A DNA stretch of 64,000 nt, taken from the NCBI RefSeq assembly GCF_019510245.1, contig NZ_JAEKKT010000115.1, positions 62,001 to 126,000 on the forward strand, written 5' to 3'. The notes under the pieces are model-generated. The model ran no database searches. It was not told where the DNA came from and was given only the letters and a program-made list of their open reading frames with translations. The stretch comes from Streptomyces sp. Lineage in GTDB: Bacteria > Actinomycetota > Actinomycetes > Streptomycetales > Streptomycetaceae. Shown here piece after piece: positions 32,080-40,905 of the stretch (position 1 is its first letter; every line of letters begins with the position of its first letter). Both the position numbers and the translations under genes were made by a program.

Positions 32080-32103
32080 GACGCTCCTTGCGGGTCAATG
32101 GAT

Positions 32104-32217
32104 GTAATCAGTTAGCGATTTTAGTTGTATGGCGACGGAAAGGGAAGGCCGGGCGGCCGGAACATCGGCTCGGGGCTTCGGCCCGACCCCTCAATCCGTA
32201 GAATTGGTTGACTGATT
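32104..32217. promoter_or_regulatory. Operator/promoter island B (divergent)
   Basis: GTAATCAGTTAG (32104-32115) and TTTTAGTTGTAT lie near the amidohydrolase start; ACTGATT (32211-32217), the reverse complement of AATCAGT, lies nearer the ligase gene. GTAATCAGT also occurs in island G at 58758-58766. Confidence 0.45.
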
Positions 32218-32263
32218 GCGCTGATAGCTGGAAGATCTGGGCACTGAGCCGCAAGGAGGCGCC

Positions 32264-33586
32264 ATGGCCGGTGACCGGGACACCGCTGACAGGTACTTCG
32301 AGCCCCAGGTGGAGACCATGCCCCGCGAGGAACTGCGGGCACGGCAGGAGGAACGGGTCCTGGAGCTCGTCGAGTACGCCTACGCCAACTCGGCCTTCTA
32401 CCGCGAACTCTGGGACGAGCACCGGGTACATCCCCGTCAGATCCGGTCCCTGGCGGACTTCCGCGCACGCGTGCCGTTCATCACCAAGGACATGGTGCGC
32501 GCCTACCGGGCCCGCACCGGTGACCCGTTCGGCGGCCTGCTCTGTGTGCCGACCGAGGAGCTGACCTCCGTGTCGTCGAGCTCCGGCACCACCGGTGACC
32601 CGGAGTTCTTCGCCGAGATCTGGCAGGACGCCCCGCCCCTGGTCACCGCACAGGTGCGCGACCTGTGGGAACTGGGCCTGCGGCCCGGCGACCGGGTGCT
32701 CAGCCCGCCCGGCACCTTCCGCAACCTCATGGACCGCGGTTACCAGGCGCTGGGCGCCGTCGTGATCGAGGTCGACACCTGGATCGGGAAGATGGACCAG
32801 GTCGTCGAGGCGCTGCGCACCTACCGGCCGGCCTACCTGCAGATGATGTATCCGCAGATGGTGGAGCTGGAGCACCTGGCGGAGCGGACGGACCTGAAGG
32901 AGGCGTTCTCCTCGCTCAAGGGCGCCTCGTGCGCCGGTCAGCCACTCAGCCGGAAGATGCGCGAGCGGATCCGTGACGACTGGGGCATCGACGTCTACGA
33001 GTACACCAGCGCCGCCGACACCGGCACCGCCTGGGAGTGCCGCGAGCACGACGGCTTCCACCTCTGGGAGGACACCGTCTTCGCCGAGTGCGTGGAGGCC
33101 GGGGAGGACGGCTGGCATGACGTCCCCGAGGGCGAGCTGGGCGAACTGGTCGCCACCGACCTGGACAACCGGGCCGCACCGCTGATCCGCTACCGCAGCG
33201 AGGACCTCGTCCGGCTGTCCGGCGACACCTGCGGCTGCGGCCGTACCCACGCCCGCATGTGGGTGGCCGGCCGGCGTGGCGACGAGACGCTGGTGCGGGG
33301 GCGCTCCGTGGTGCTGCGGGACGTCTGGCAGGCCGTGGAGGACCAGCCGGAGACGGTGGCCGGGGTGTTCCAGATCGTCCGGGACCGCCGCGAGGTCGAC
33401 GAACTGCGGCTGCGCGTCGGCTACGACCCCACGCTCACCGGCGACGTCGAAGCCCTGGCCGGCCGGCTGGGCAAGGCCGTGCGCGAACGCACCGGGGTCG
33501 AGCCGGTGCTCGACATGCGCACCGAGGAGGACCTGTTGAGGACCATGACCAGCGTCGCCAAGTTCCCCCGGGTGGTAAAGAGCTGA
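32264..33586 (+). CDS. PaaK-like adenylate-forming acyl/aryl-CoA ligase
   Basis: The 440-residue protein matches phenylacetate-CoA ligase length and motifs: the P-loop SSSSGTTGDPEFF near residue 105, YEYTSAADTGTAWEC in the acid pocket, RAAPLIRYRSEDLVRL (hinge and A8 region) and a Cys-rich GDTCGCGRTHARM. It activates a carboxylic acid as acyl-AMP and transfers it to CoA, so it is a candidate entry step for the pathway. AAGGAGG precedes ATG 32264. Its stop overlaps the next start by one base (TGATG). The preferred acid is unknown. Confidence 0.88.
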   Translation: MAGDRDTADRYFEPQVETMPREELRARQEERVLELVEYAYANSAFYRELWDEHRVHPRQIRSLADFRARVPFITKDMVRAYRARTGDPFGGLLCVPTEELTSVSSSSGTTGDPEFFAEIWQDAPPLVTAQVRDLWELGLRPGDRVLSPPGTFRNLMDRGYQALGAVVIEVDTWIGKMDQVVEALRTYRPAYLQMMYPQMVELEHLAERTDLKEAFSSLKGASCAGQPLSRKMRERIRDDWGIDVYEYTSAADTGTAWECREHDGFHLWEDTVFAECVEAGEDGWHDVPEGELGELVATDLDNRAAPLIRYRSEDLVRLSGDTCGCGRTHARMWVAGRRGDETLVRGRSVVLRDVWQAVEDQPETVAGVFQIVRDRREVDELRLRVGYDPTLTGDVEALAGRLGKAVRERTGVEPVLDMRTEEDLLRTMTSVAKFPRVVKS

Positions 33587-34317
33587 TGGCCCGCGCCGAC
33601 ACCCTGGCCCGGGCCGGGGAACTCGACCGTCCCGAACTCGCCTATCTGGTGCCCTTCCGCACCGCCGACGGCATCCGCGAGACCGAACTCACCTGGGCCG
33701 AACTCGCCCGGGACACCGACTGGGTCACCGCACGGCTGCGGGAGCACGGCCTCACCGCAGGGCAGCGGGCCCTGCTGACCGCCTCCGGCTTCGAGGGCTT
33801 CTGGGGACAAGCGGTCATCCGGGCCCTGCAGGACCTGAGGGTGACGTACGGCATCGCCGAGGCCATGGGCTGGGACCACCGCCGCACCTCCGTCTTCCAC
33901 CGCGAGCTGCGGCCGCACGCGGTGATCGGCCTGTCCGCCGAGACCCTGGAGGGACTGTCCGCAGCCGCCGACATCGGCCAGATGTTCCGGCCGACGCAGA
34001 TCGTCCTGGCCCGGCCCGCCGCCGTGCCGATGCTGCGTGCGCTGGGCGTGCCCGCCTGCCTGTTCTCGGCCGTCGGACCGGCCCTCGCGCTGGAGTGCCC
34101 CGAGCGGAGCGGCGCGCATGTCAACGGCGCCGAATGGCGCCTCGGCGAGCGCGACGGGGAGCTGTTCGTGGCCGCGGGGGAACAGCGCACATCGCCCCTG
34201 CCCGAAACCCCGCTCGGCATCGCGGGCAGGGTCGTCTCCGGCCGGTGCGGCTGCGGCAGCGAGGACCCGCGGGTGCTGCTCGCGGAGACCGCCCAACCAC
34301 TGTCATCGAGGAGCTGA
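33586..34317 (+). CDS. Unknown protein coupled to PaaK-like ligase (partial AMP-ligase-like)
   Basis: The 243-residue protein is not confidently assigned. Its start resembles the N-terminal part of adenylate-forming enzymes (ELTWAELARDTDWVTARLREHGLTAGQRALL), and it ends with GRCGCGSEDPRVLL, recalling the CGCG segment of the ligase before it. No P-loop or A8/A10 motif is present, so it cannot adenylate by itself. It could be a partner or regulatory subunit of the ligase at 32264, with which it shares a one-base overlap. The next SDR begins 3 bases later. Confidence 0.65.
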   Translation: MARADTLARAGELDRPELAYLVPFRTADGIRETELTWAELARDTDWVTARLREHGLTAGQRALLTASGFEGFWGQAVIRALQDLRVTYGIAEAMGWDHRRTSVFHRELRPHAVIGLSAETLEGLSAAADIGQMFRPTQIVLARPAAVPMLRALGVPACLFSAVGPALALECPERSGAHVNGAEWRLGERDGELFVAAGEQRTSPLPETPLGIAGRVVSGRCGCGSEDPRVLLAETAQPLSSRS

Positions 34318-34319
34318 GG

Positions 34320-35231
34320 ATGTCCGAAGGAGTGGTGGACGGCCGGGTCGTGGTCGTCACCGGAGCAGGCAACGGCATCGGCCGGGCTCATGCCCTGGGC
34401 TTCGCCGCGCACGGAGCGAAGGTCGTGGTCAACGACCTCGGGGGCGCGCGCGACGGCGGGGGCGCCTCGGCCGGACCCGCCCAGTCGGTGGTGGACGAGA
34501 TCGTCGCGGCCGGCGGCGAGGCCGTCGCCGGCACCGACGACATCTCCACCTGGGACGGCGCCGGCCGGCTCGTCCGTCAGGCCGTGGAGACCTACGGCGG
34601 CCTGGACGTACTGGTCAACAACGCCGGCATCCTGCGCGACCGGATGATCGTGTCGATGACCGAACGGGACTGGGACAGCGTGCTCGCCGTCCACCTCAAG
34701 GGCAGCTTCGCCACCCTGCACCACGCAGCCGCCTACTGGCGCGAGCGCGCCAAGGCCGGTCGCGCCAACGACGCCCGGGTGATCAACACGACCTCCCCGT
34801 CCGGCATCTTCGGCAACCCGGGGCAGTCCAACTACGGCTCGGCCAAGGCCGGCATCGCGAGCCTCACGATCATCGCCGCCGCCGAACTCGCCCGCTACGG
34901 CGTGACGGTGAACGCCATCGCCCCCACGGCCCTCACCCGGCTGACCGAGGACATCGAGATGATGCGGCAGGCCGCGCAGCACCAGGACCTCACCCCGGAG
35001 GCCATCTCGCCGCTGGTGGTGTGGCTGGGTTCGGCGGCCTCGCGCGAGGTCACCGGCCGGGTCTTCGGTGTCGTCGGCAACCGGATCACCGTACTGGAGG
35101 GGTGGGTCAACGGCCCCGGCGCGAGCGCCGAGACCCGCTGGACACCCGAGGAGCTGTCCTTGGTCGTCCCGAACCTGGTCGCCAAGGCCGCCCCCAACGC
35201 CGACGCGCTCGGCAACCGGAACGGGGCCTGA
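34320..35231 (+). CDS. SDR dehydrogenase, MFE-2/HSD17B4-like
   Basis: The 303-residue SDR has TGAGNGIGRAHALGFAAHG (NAD-binding glycines), VVVNDLGG (multifunctional enzyme type 2 signature), NNAGILRDRM, and the catalytic Ser and Tyr-Lys in INTTSPSG and SNYGSAKAG. It would oxidise a 3-hydroxyacyl-CoA to the 3-keto form. The 40-residue C-terminal extension after the barrel is common in this subgroup. It is paralogous to the SDR at 41427. GAGGAG lies just upstream. It is the third gene of a seven-gene operon. Confidence 0.9.
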   Translation: MSEGVVDGRVVVVTGAGNGIGRAHALGFAAHGAKVVVNDLGGARDGGGASAGPAQSVVDEIVAAGGEAVAGTDDISTWDGAGRLVRQAVETYGGLDVLVNNAGILRDRMIVSMTERDWDSVLAVHLKGSFATLHHAAAYWRERAKAGRANDARVINTTSPSGIFGNPGQSNYGSAKAGIASLTIIAAAELARYGVTVNAIAPTALTRLTEDIEMMRQAAQHQDLTPEAISPLVVWLGSAASREVTGRVFGVVGNRITVLEGWVNGPGASAETRWTPEELSLVVPNLVAKAAPNADALGNRNGA

Positions 35232-35232
35232 G

Positions 35233-35676
35233 ATGACGACGACGCAACGCCCCGTGGCCGAGGGCCTGTTCACCTGGCCGGCCGGCCCCGACGACCCGCC
35301 CCGGCTCATCGGCTCCGAGTGCGCGGACTGCGGCCTGGTGAGCTTCCCGGCCGCCCCGGACTGTGTGCGGTGCGCGAGCACGGAGTCGAAGCGCCGCCTG
35401 CTCGCCGACCGCGGCACGCTGTGGACGTACACCACCCAGGACTTCCGCCCGCCGTCCCCGCCGTACGACGGGCCCGAGGCCTTCGAGCCCTACGCGGTGG
35501 GCTACATCGAACTCCCCGGGGAGCTGCTGGTCGAGGCACGCCTGACCGAACCCGACCCCGGCAAGCTGCGCATCGGGCAGCCGATGCGGCTCACGCTCGT
35601 GCCCTACACGGTGCAGGACGACGGCACCGAGGTGCTCACGTTCGCGTTCACCCCGGCCGAGGAGGCGACACCGTGA
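35233..35676 (+). CDS. DUF35 (zinc ribbon/OB-fold) acyl-CoA-binding protein
   Basis: The 147-residue protein has a rubredoxin-like zinc ribbon (SECADCGLVSFPAAPDCVRCAS, four Cys) followed by an OB fold (GTLWTYTTQDF, AVGYIELPGELLVEARL). DUF35 proteins pair with non-specific lipid-transfer thiolases; in steroid degradation the ChsH2 DUF35 domain binds Ltp2 to form a retro-aldolase. Its stop overlaps the next thiolase start (GTGA), so the two are made together. Its paralogue is at 50687. Confidence 0.88.
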   Translation: MTTTQRPVAEGLFTWPAGPDDPPRLIGSECADCGLVSFPAAPDCVRCASTESKRRLLADRGTLWTYTTQDFRPPSPPYDGPEAFEPYAVGYIELPGELLVEARLTEPDPGKLRIGQPMRLTLVPYTVQDDGTEVLTFAFTPAEEATP

Positions 35677-36821
35677 CCGCAGCCGTCATCATCGGAGTCG
35701 GGCTCCATCCCTTCGGCCGCTTCCCCGGCAAGCCGGCGCTCGACATGGGCGCGGACGCGGTACGGCTCGCGCTCGCCGACGCGGGCGTGAACTGGCCGCA
35801 GATCCAGGGTGGTTACATCGGCTCCTACGAGGTGGCCAACCCGGACGCCATCGTGGGACGCCTCGGCCTGACCGGAATCCCGCTGCGCGGGGTGTTCAAC
35901 GGCTGCGCCACGGCCGGTACGGCCCTCGCCCTGGCCGCCCGCGCCATCGAGACCGGCGAACACGACCTGACCGTCGCGATCGGCCTGGACAAGCACCCGC
36001 GCGGCGCCTTCGCGGCCGATCCGTCCGTGGCCGGCATCCCCTCCTGGTACGGGCAGACCGGGCTCTTCCTCACCACGCACTTCTTCGGCATGAAGATCAA
36101 CCGCTACCTGCACGAGCACGGCATCTCCCACGCGACGCTGGCCCGCGTGGCCTCGAAGAACTTCCGCAACGCGGCCGCGAACGAGAAGGCCTGGCGCCGG
36201 ACTCCCCTCACCCCGGAGGACATCCTCGCCTCGCCGGTCCTCAACTACCCCCTCCGCCAGTTCATGTACTGCGGTCCCAACGAGGGCGCCGCGGCACTCG
36301 TGCTGTGCCGCGCCGACCAGGCCCACAGGTACACCGGGAAGCCGGTACGGGTCCGGTCCACCGCCCTGCGCAGCCGCCGGCTCGGCGCCTTCGAGGTACA
36401 GAGCCCGTCGTTCCCGGTCGGTGAGCCGGTCGACAGCCCGACCGTGGACGCCTCCCGGGCGGCCTACGAACTGGCGGGCATCGGCCCGGAGGACGTCGGC
36501 GTCGCCCAACTCCAGGACACCGACGCCGGGTCCGAGATCATCCACATGGCCGAGAACGGGCTGTGCAAGGACGGCGAACAGGAACGGCTCGTCGCCGAGG
36601 GCGCCACCGAGATCGGCGGCCGTATCCCCGTCAACACCGACGGCGGACTCCTCGGCAACGGGGAACCGATCGGCGCGTCCGGACTGCGCCAGATCCACGA
36701 GATCGTCCTCCAGTTGCGCGGCGCCGCCGGGACCCGGCAGATCCCCGGCACCCCGCGCGTCGGCTACACCCACCTGTACGGCGCGCCGGGCGCGTCGGCG
36801 GTGACGATCCTGTCGACCTGA
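35673..36821 (+). CDS. SCP2/Ltp-type thiolase-fold enzyme
   Basis: The 382-residue thiolase-fold protein reads AAVIIGVGLHPFGRFPGK, has a nucleophile-site FNGCATAGTALALAARAI with Cys present, and ends NTDGGLLGNGEPIGASGLRQIHE (in place of the GGxxGxGHP loop). It would cleave a 3-ketoacyl-CoA, or act as aldolase with the coupled DUF35 protein at 35233. The GHP His is replaced, as in lipid-transfer thiolases, so standard thiolysis is uncertain. GTG 35673 overlaps the DUF35 stop. An acyl-CoA dehydrogenase pair follows 16 bases later. Confidence 0.85.
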   Translation: MTAAVIIGVGLHPFGRFPGKPALDMGADAVRLALADAGVNWPQIQGGYIGSYEVANPDAIVGRLGLTGIPLRGVFNGCATAGTALALAARAIETGEHDLTVAIGLDKHPRGAFAADPSVAGIPSWYGQTGLFLTTHFFGMKINRYLHEHGISHATLARVASKNFRNAAANEKAWRRTPLTPEDILASPVLNYPLRQFMYCGPNEGAAALVLCRADQAHRYTGKPVRVRSTALRSRRLGAFEVQSPSFPVGEPVDSPTVDASRAAYELAGIGPEDVGVAQLQDTDAGSEIIHMAENGLCKDGEQERLVAEGATEIGGRIPVNTDGGLLGNGEPIGASGLRQIHEIVLQLRGAAGTRQIPGTPRVGYTHLYGAPGASAVTILST

Positions 36822-36837
36822 CAGCGGAGCGAACGCG

Positions 36838-38061
36838 ATGACATCCGACGACCTGCAGGACTTCGCCGCCGAGGCGCGCTGCTTCCTCGACGGGCACGCC
36901 GCGAAGGCCCCCGACCGCGCCACCGTCGCCTGGGGCCAGGGCGACGACTCGATGGCCTACTTCAGCAGCCTGCCGCCCGAGGAGGAGGCGGAACAGGTAC
37001 GGCGGGCCCGCGCCTGGCAGCGCGTCCGCCACGAGAACGGCTTCGGCTGGATCACCGGCCCGCCCGAGTACGGCGGCCGGGGCCTGACCCCCGTCCACGA
37101 ACTGGCCTACGCCGCCGTCGAGTCCGAGTACGACGTCCCGGACACCGGCGTGCTCGGCGTGGTCGGACTCGGCATGATCGGACCGACGATCCTCGCCCAC
37201 GCCCAACCCCGCATCAAGGAACGCTGGTTGCCCGCGATGTACCGCGGGGACGCCATCGCCTGCCAGCTGTTCAGCGAGCCCGGTGCCGGATCCGACCTGG
37301 CGAGCGTGGCGACCCGGGCCGTCCGCGAGGGCGAGGAGTGGGTGCTCAACGGGCAGAAGGTGTGGACCTCCGTCGCCCACCACAGCCAGATCGGCCTCGC
37401 GCTGACCCGGACCAACCCCGACGCGCCCAAGCACCGCGGCATCACGGCCTTCCTCGTCCCCATGGACGCCCCCGGCGTCGAGGTCCGCCCGCTACGGCAG
37501 ATGACCGGCGGCGCCGACTTCAACGAGGTCTTCCTCACCGACGTCCGCATCCCCGACGACCACCGCCTCGGCGAGGTCGACGGCGGCTGGACGGTCGCCC
37601 TGACCACCCTGATGAACGAGCGCGACACCGTCGGCGGCGAGGGCGCCGGACCGGTGGCCGCCGCCCTCTCCCCGGACCACCTCTCGGCACTCATGCGCGC
37701 CACCTGGACCTGGGACGACCGAGCGCTGCGCGCACGCCTCGCCGAGATCCTCGTGGACGCGATGGCCACCGGATATCTCAACGCCCGCGCGCAGCGCACC
37801 CTGCGGGCGGGGATCGCACCCGGCCCCGAGAGATCCGTCGCCAAGCTGATGTACGGCCAGAACCTCACCCGCGCCGCCCACTTCGTGTCCGAGTGCCTCG
37901 GCCCCCGCATCATCGCCGACACCGGCCGCTGGGGCACCTACTCCTGGTCCGAACTCCTGCTGGCCACCCCGGCCTTGCGTATCCTCGGCGGCACCGAGGA
38001 GATCATGAAGAACATCCTCGCGGAACGTGTCCTCGGCCTGCCGAAGGAGGCACGCGCATGA
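36838..38061 (+). CDS. Acyl-CoA dehydrogenase, alpha-type subunit
   Basis: The 407-residue protein has the ACAD fold: FSEPGAGSDLASVATRAV, NGQKVWTSVAHHSQ, and the end LRILGGTEEIMKNILAERVLGLPKE. It lacks the usual RxxFGxPIGxFQ segment that contacts FAD across the dimer; that block is present in the next gene. This is the arrangement of FadE-type alpha2beta2 heterotetramers of steroid side-chain degradation, with one FAD per alpha-beta pair. Its stop overlaps the beta start (ATGA). The likely role is alpha-beta desaturation of a bulky acyl-CoA. Confidence 0.88.
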   Translation: MTSDDLQDFAAEARCFLDGHAAKAPDRATVAWGQGDDSMAYFSSLPPEEEAEQVRRARAWQRVRHENGFGWITGPPEYGGRGLTPVHELAYAAVESEYDVPDTGVLGVVGLGMIGPTILAHAQPRIKERWLPAMYRGDAIACQLFSEPGAGSDLASVATRAVREGEEWVLNGQKVWTSVAHHSQIGLALTRTNPDAPKHRGITAFLVPMDAPGVEVRPLRQMTGGADFNEVFLTDVRIPDDHRLGEVDGGWTVALTTLMNERDTVGGEGAGPVAAALSPDHLSALMRATWTWDDRALRARLAEILVDAMATGYLNARAQRTLRAGIAPGPERSVAKLMYGQNLTRAAHFVSECLGPRIIADTGRWGTYSWSELLLATPALRILGGTEEIMKNILAERVLGLPKEARA

Positions 38062-39173
38062 TCGCCGACGAGAGCGAGCTCAAGGAACTCCGGGCATCAG
38101 TGAGGGAGTTCCTGGAGGCCAAAGCACCGGAAGAGGCCGTGCGCAAGCTCATGGAGAGCGAACCGCACTTCGACCCCGAGGTGTGGGCGCAGGCGGCCGA
38201 CCAGCTACGGCTGCCGGGCCTGGCCATTCCCGAGGAGTACGGCGGCGACGGCTTCGGCCTCGTCGAACTGGGCGTGGTCCTGGAGGAGATGGGCCGTGCT
38301 CTGTTCTGCGCGCCCTTCTTCGCCACCGTCCTGCTGGCCGCTCAGGCGCTGCTGGCCTCCGGCGACAAGGACGCCTGCGCGCGCCACCTGCCGGACATCG
38401 CCGCCGGACGCACCACGGCCACCCTCGCCGTCGCCGAGGACGACGGTTCCTGGGACCCCGCGCTGATCACCGTGCGCGCGGTGCCGGACGGCGACGGCGG
38501 CTGGCGGCTGACCGGCCGCAAGTGCTTCGTCATCGACGGCACGACGGCGGACCTGGTCCTGGTCGTCGCCCGCACCGTCGCCGGTCCGTCCCTGTTCGCG
38601 GTCGACCGGTCGGCTGCGGGACTGTCGGCCGAGCCGCTCGACACCCTGGACGCCACGCGGGCCATGGCCCGGCTGGCGTTCGACGCCACGCCCGCGACCC
38701 TGGTCGGCACGGACGGGGCGGGCGGACGCGTCATGGCCCGGGTCCTGGACGTGGCGTCGGTCGGGCTGGCGGCCGAGCAGGCGGGCGGGGCGCGCCGGTG
38801 CCTGGAGATGAGCGCGGAGTACGCCCGTACCCGGCACCAGTTCGGCCGGCCGATCGGCTCCTTCCAGGCGGTCAAGCACAAGTGCGCGGACATGCTCGTC
38901 CAGGTCGAACTCGCCGAGGCCGCATCACGGGAGGCCGCGCTGCTGGCCGCCGAGGGCTCCGCCGACTTCCCCGTGGCCTCGGCGGTCGCCCACGCGAGCT
39001 GCTCGAAGGCGTACATGGTCGCCGCCATGGAGAACATCCAGGTCCACGGCGGCATCGGCTTCACCTGGGAGCATCCGGCACATCTGTACTTCCGCCGGGC
39101 GAAGTCCTCCCAACTGCTCTTCGGCGGACCGGCGATCTACCACGAACGCCTCCTGGACCGGCTCGGCATCTGA
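38058..39173 (+). CDS. Acyl-CoA dehydrogenase, beta-type subunit
   Basis: The 371-residue protein keeps RTRHQFGRPIGSFQAVKHKCADM for FAD binding and the end IQVHGGIGFTWEHPAHLYFRRAKSSQLLFG typical of the FadE29-like partner. The middle domain is shorter and lacks the canonical SEPxAGSD loop (AEDDGSWDPALI instead). It is coupled to the alpha subunit by a 4-base overlap, so the two very likely form one heteromeric dehydrogenase. It closes the operon; a terminator hairpin follows 17 bases later. Related beta-type copies are at 52879 and 58852. Confidence 0.88.
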   Translation: MIADESELKELRASVREFLEAKAPEEAVRKLMESEPHFDPEVWAQAADQLRLPGLAIPEEYGGDGFGLVELGVVLEEMGRALFCAPFFATVLLAAQALLASGDKDACARHLPDIAAGRTTATLAVAEDDGSWDPALITVRAVPDGDGGWRLTGRKCFVIDGTTADLVLVVARTVAGPSLFAVDRSAAGLSAEPLDTLDATRAMARLAFDATPATLVGTDGAGGRVMARVLDVASVGLAAEQAGGARRCLEMSAEYARTRHQFGRPIGSFQAVKHKCADMLVQVELAEAASREAALLAAEGSADFPVASAVAHASCSKAYMVAAMENIQVHGGIGFTWEHPAHLYFRRAKSSQLLFGGPAIYHERLLDRLGI

Positions 39174-39190
39174 CGACCGGCCCGTCGGGA

Positions 39191-39222
39191 GGGCCCCGGG
39201 GCTTCGGACGTCCCCGGGGCCC
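39191..39222. terminator. Intrinsic terminator hairpin
   Basis: The arms 39191-39201 and 39212-39222 form an 11-base-pair GC stem with a 10-base loop, followed by TTCT, just after the acyl-CoA dehydrogenase operon. Confidence 0.8.
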
Positions 39223-39276
39223 TTCTGGACGACCCGGTCCGTGGCACTCTCCGGGCCTCGCATAGCCTTCGTCCTC

Positions 39277-39711
39277 ATGACGCGCGTCTGGCTCCCGCCG
39301 ATCCTGTTCCTGCTCTGCGGCACAGGGCTCGCGGTCGGGCTGCTCATGGAGAAGGACCCCGGTACCGCCGTGGCGCTCCTGCTGCTGTTCGTGCTGCTCG
39401 CAGGGGTGAACTCACCCCTCGTCTTCCCCAGGTCGATCGACGCGGAAGAGGCGCGCCGCCGCAGCGCGGTCGACGGCCGCCCGGTCGTGTTCTGGCGGCC
39501 GGGCTGTGCGTACTGCCTCCGGCTGCGCCTGCGGCTGGGCCGCAGGGCCCGCCGGGCGCACTGGGTCGACATCTGGCGCGACCCCGAGGGCGCGGCGGTG
39601 CGGGCGGCCAATGACGGGAACGAGACCGTGCCGACCGTCGTCGTGGCCGGCCGGTCCCACGTCAATCCCGATCCGGCGTGGGTGCGCGAACAGCTCTCCC
39701 GTTCCGCGTGA
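39277..39711 (+). CDS. Membrane-anchored glutaredoxin-like protein
   Basis: The 144-residue protein has two N-terminal membrane helices (VWLPPILFLLCGTGLAVGLL and VALLLLFVLLAGV) and a C-terminal thioredoxin-fold domain with RPGCAYCLRLR (CxxC redox site) and NETVPTVVV (cis-proline TVPT). It resembles mycoredoxin/glutaredoxin-like proteins that reduce mycothiol or protein disulfides. ATG 39277 is chosen because it opens directly before the first helix. It is a lone housekeeping-like gene between two catabolic operons and convergent with the dehydrogenase at 39734. Confidence 0.85.
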   Translation: MTRVWLPPILFLLCGTGLAVGLLMEKDPGTAVALLLLFVLLAGVNSPLVFPRSIDAEEARRRSAVDGRPVVFWRPGCAYCLRLRLRLGRRARRAHWVDIWRDPEGAAVRAANDGNETVPTVVVAGRSHVNPDPAWVREQLSRSA

Positions 39712-39733
39712 CCACGAGGCCACGCGGGCGGGT

Positions 39734-40891
39734 TCAGCCGCGTGCCGCCTCGCCCAGCAGCGCCTTCGCGATGATGACCTGCTGGATCTGGCTGGTGCCC
39801 TCGTAGATGCGGAACAGGCGCGCGTCGCGGTAGAAGCGTTCGACGGCGACACCGCGCATGTAGCCCGCGCCGCCGTGGATCTGCACCGCCCGGTCGGCGA
39901 CCCGCCAGACCATCTCGCCCGCGAAGTACTTCGCGCAGGACGGGCCGATCTTGGTGTCGGTCCCGGCGTCGAAGGCGGTCGCCGCCTCCAGGACCGTGGC
40001 CCGGCCGGCGTAGTAGTCGGTCTGCGAGTCGGCGATGAGACCCTGGACGAGCTGGAAGGCGCCGATGAGCTGTCCGGACTGTCTGCGGGTGCTCGCGTAA
40101 GCGACCGACTCGTCGACCAGCCGCTCGGCCATGCCGACCATCAGCGCGGAGATGTGGACGCGGCCGTGCGCGATGCAGCCCATGGCCGTGGAGAAGCCCC
40201 GGTTGAGCCCGGCCTCACCGCCGACCAGCGCGGAGGCCGGGACGCGTACGTCGTCGAAGTACACGTCCGCGGTCCAGGCACCGAACTGGCCCATCTTGTG
40301 GTCCCGGGGGGCCACCGTCAGGCCCGGGGTGCCGGCCGGGACGAGGAAGGTGGAGATGCCCCGGGTGCGCGGGGCGTCGGGGTCGGTGCGGGCGAAGACC
40401 ATGAAGACGTCGGCGAGCGGGGCGTTGGTGATGTACCGCTTGGCGCCGTCGATCACCCACTCGTCCCCGTCGAGGCGGGCGCGGGTGGTCAGCGTCGACG
40501 GGTCGGACCCGGCTTCGGGTTCGGTGAGCGCGAACGACGCCAGGACGTCGCCGGAGGCGATCCGCGGCAGCCACTCGGCCTTCTGCTCCGCCGTGCCGCC
40601 GACCATCAGGACGTGTCCGGCGATGCCGTTGTTCGTGCCGAACATGGAGCGCAACGACGGCGTGGTGTAGCCCAGTTCGAACATCAGCCGGGCCTCTTCG
40701 TGCATCGACAGACCCAGCCCGCCGTACTCCTCGGGCAGCGCGAAGCCGAACAGTCCCATCTTCTTCGCCGCCTCGCGGATGTCCGCAGGCATCTCGTCCT
40801 TCTCGTCGATCTCCGCCTCGAGCGGCACGACGCGCTCCCGGACGAAACGCCGGACCTCGGACAGCACCGCGCTGAAGTCAGCCGCGTCCAT
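39734..40891 (-). CDS. Acyl-CoA dehydrogenase (MCAD/SCAD-like)
   Basis: The 385-residue enzyme has all canonical features: LTEPEAGSDPSTLTTRA, AKRYITNAPLADVFMVFA, STRRQSGQLIGAFQLVQG (a variant of the FGxPIGxFQ block) and YRDARLFRIYEGTSQIQQ with the catalytic Glu in YEGT. It desaturates an acyl-CoA with electrons passed to ETF. AAGGGAG precedes ATG 40891. It is the last gene of the minus operon starting at 45089, 14 bases after the DoxX-like gene. Confidence 0.9.
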   Translation of the reverse strand: MDAADFSAVLSEVRRFVRERVVPLEAEIDEKDEMPADIREAAKKMGLFGFALPEEYGGLGLSMHEEARLMFELGYTTPSLRSMFGTNNGIAGHVLMVGGTAEQKAEWLPRIASGDVLASFALTEPEAGSDPSTLTTRARLDGDEWVIDGAKRYITNAPLADVFMVFARTDPDAPRTRGISTFLVPAGTPGLTVAPRDHKMGQFGAWTADVYFDDVRVPASALVGGEAGLNRGFSTAMGCIAHGRVHISALMVGMAERLVDESVAYASTRRQSGQLIGAFQLVQGLIADSQTDYYAGRATVLEAATAFDAGTDTKIGPSCAKYFAGEMVWRVADRAVQIHGGAGYMRGVAVERFYRDARLFRIYEGTSQIQQVIIAKALLGEAARG

Positions 40892-40905
40892 GTCGACTCC
40901 CTTAC

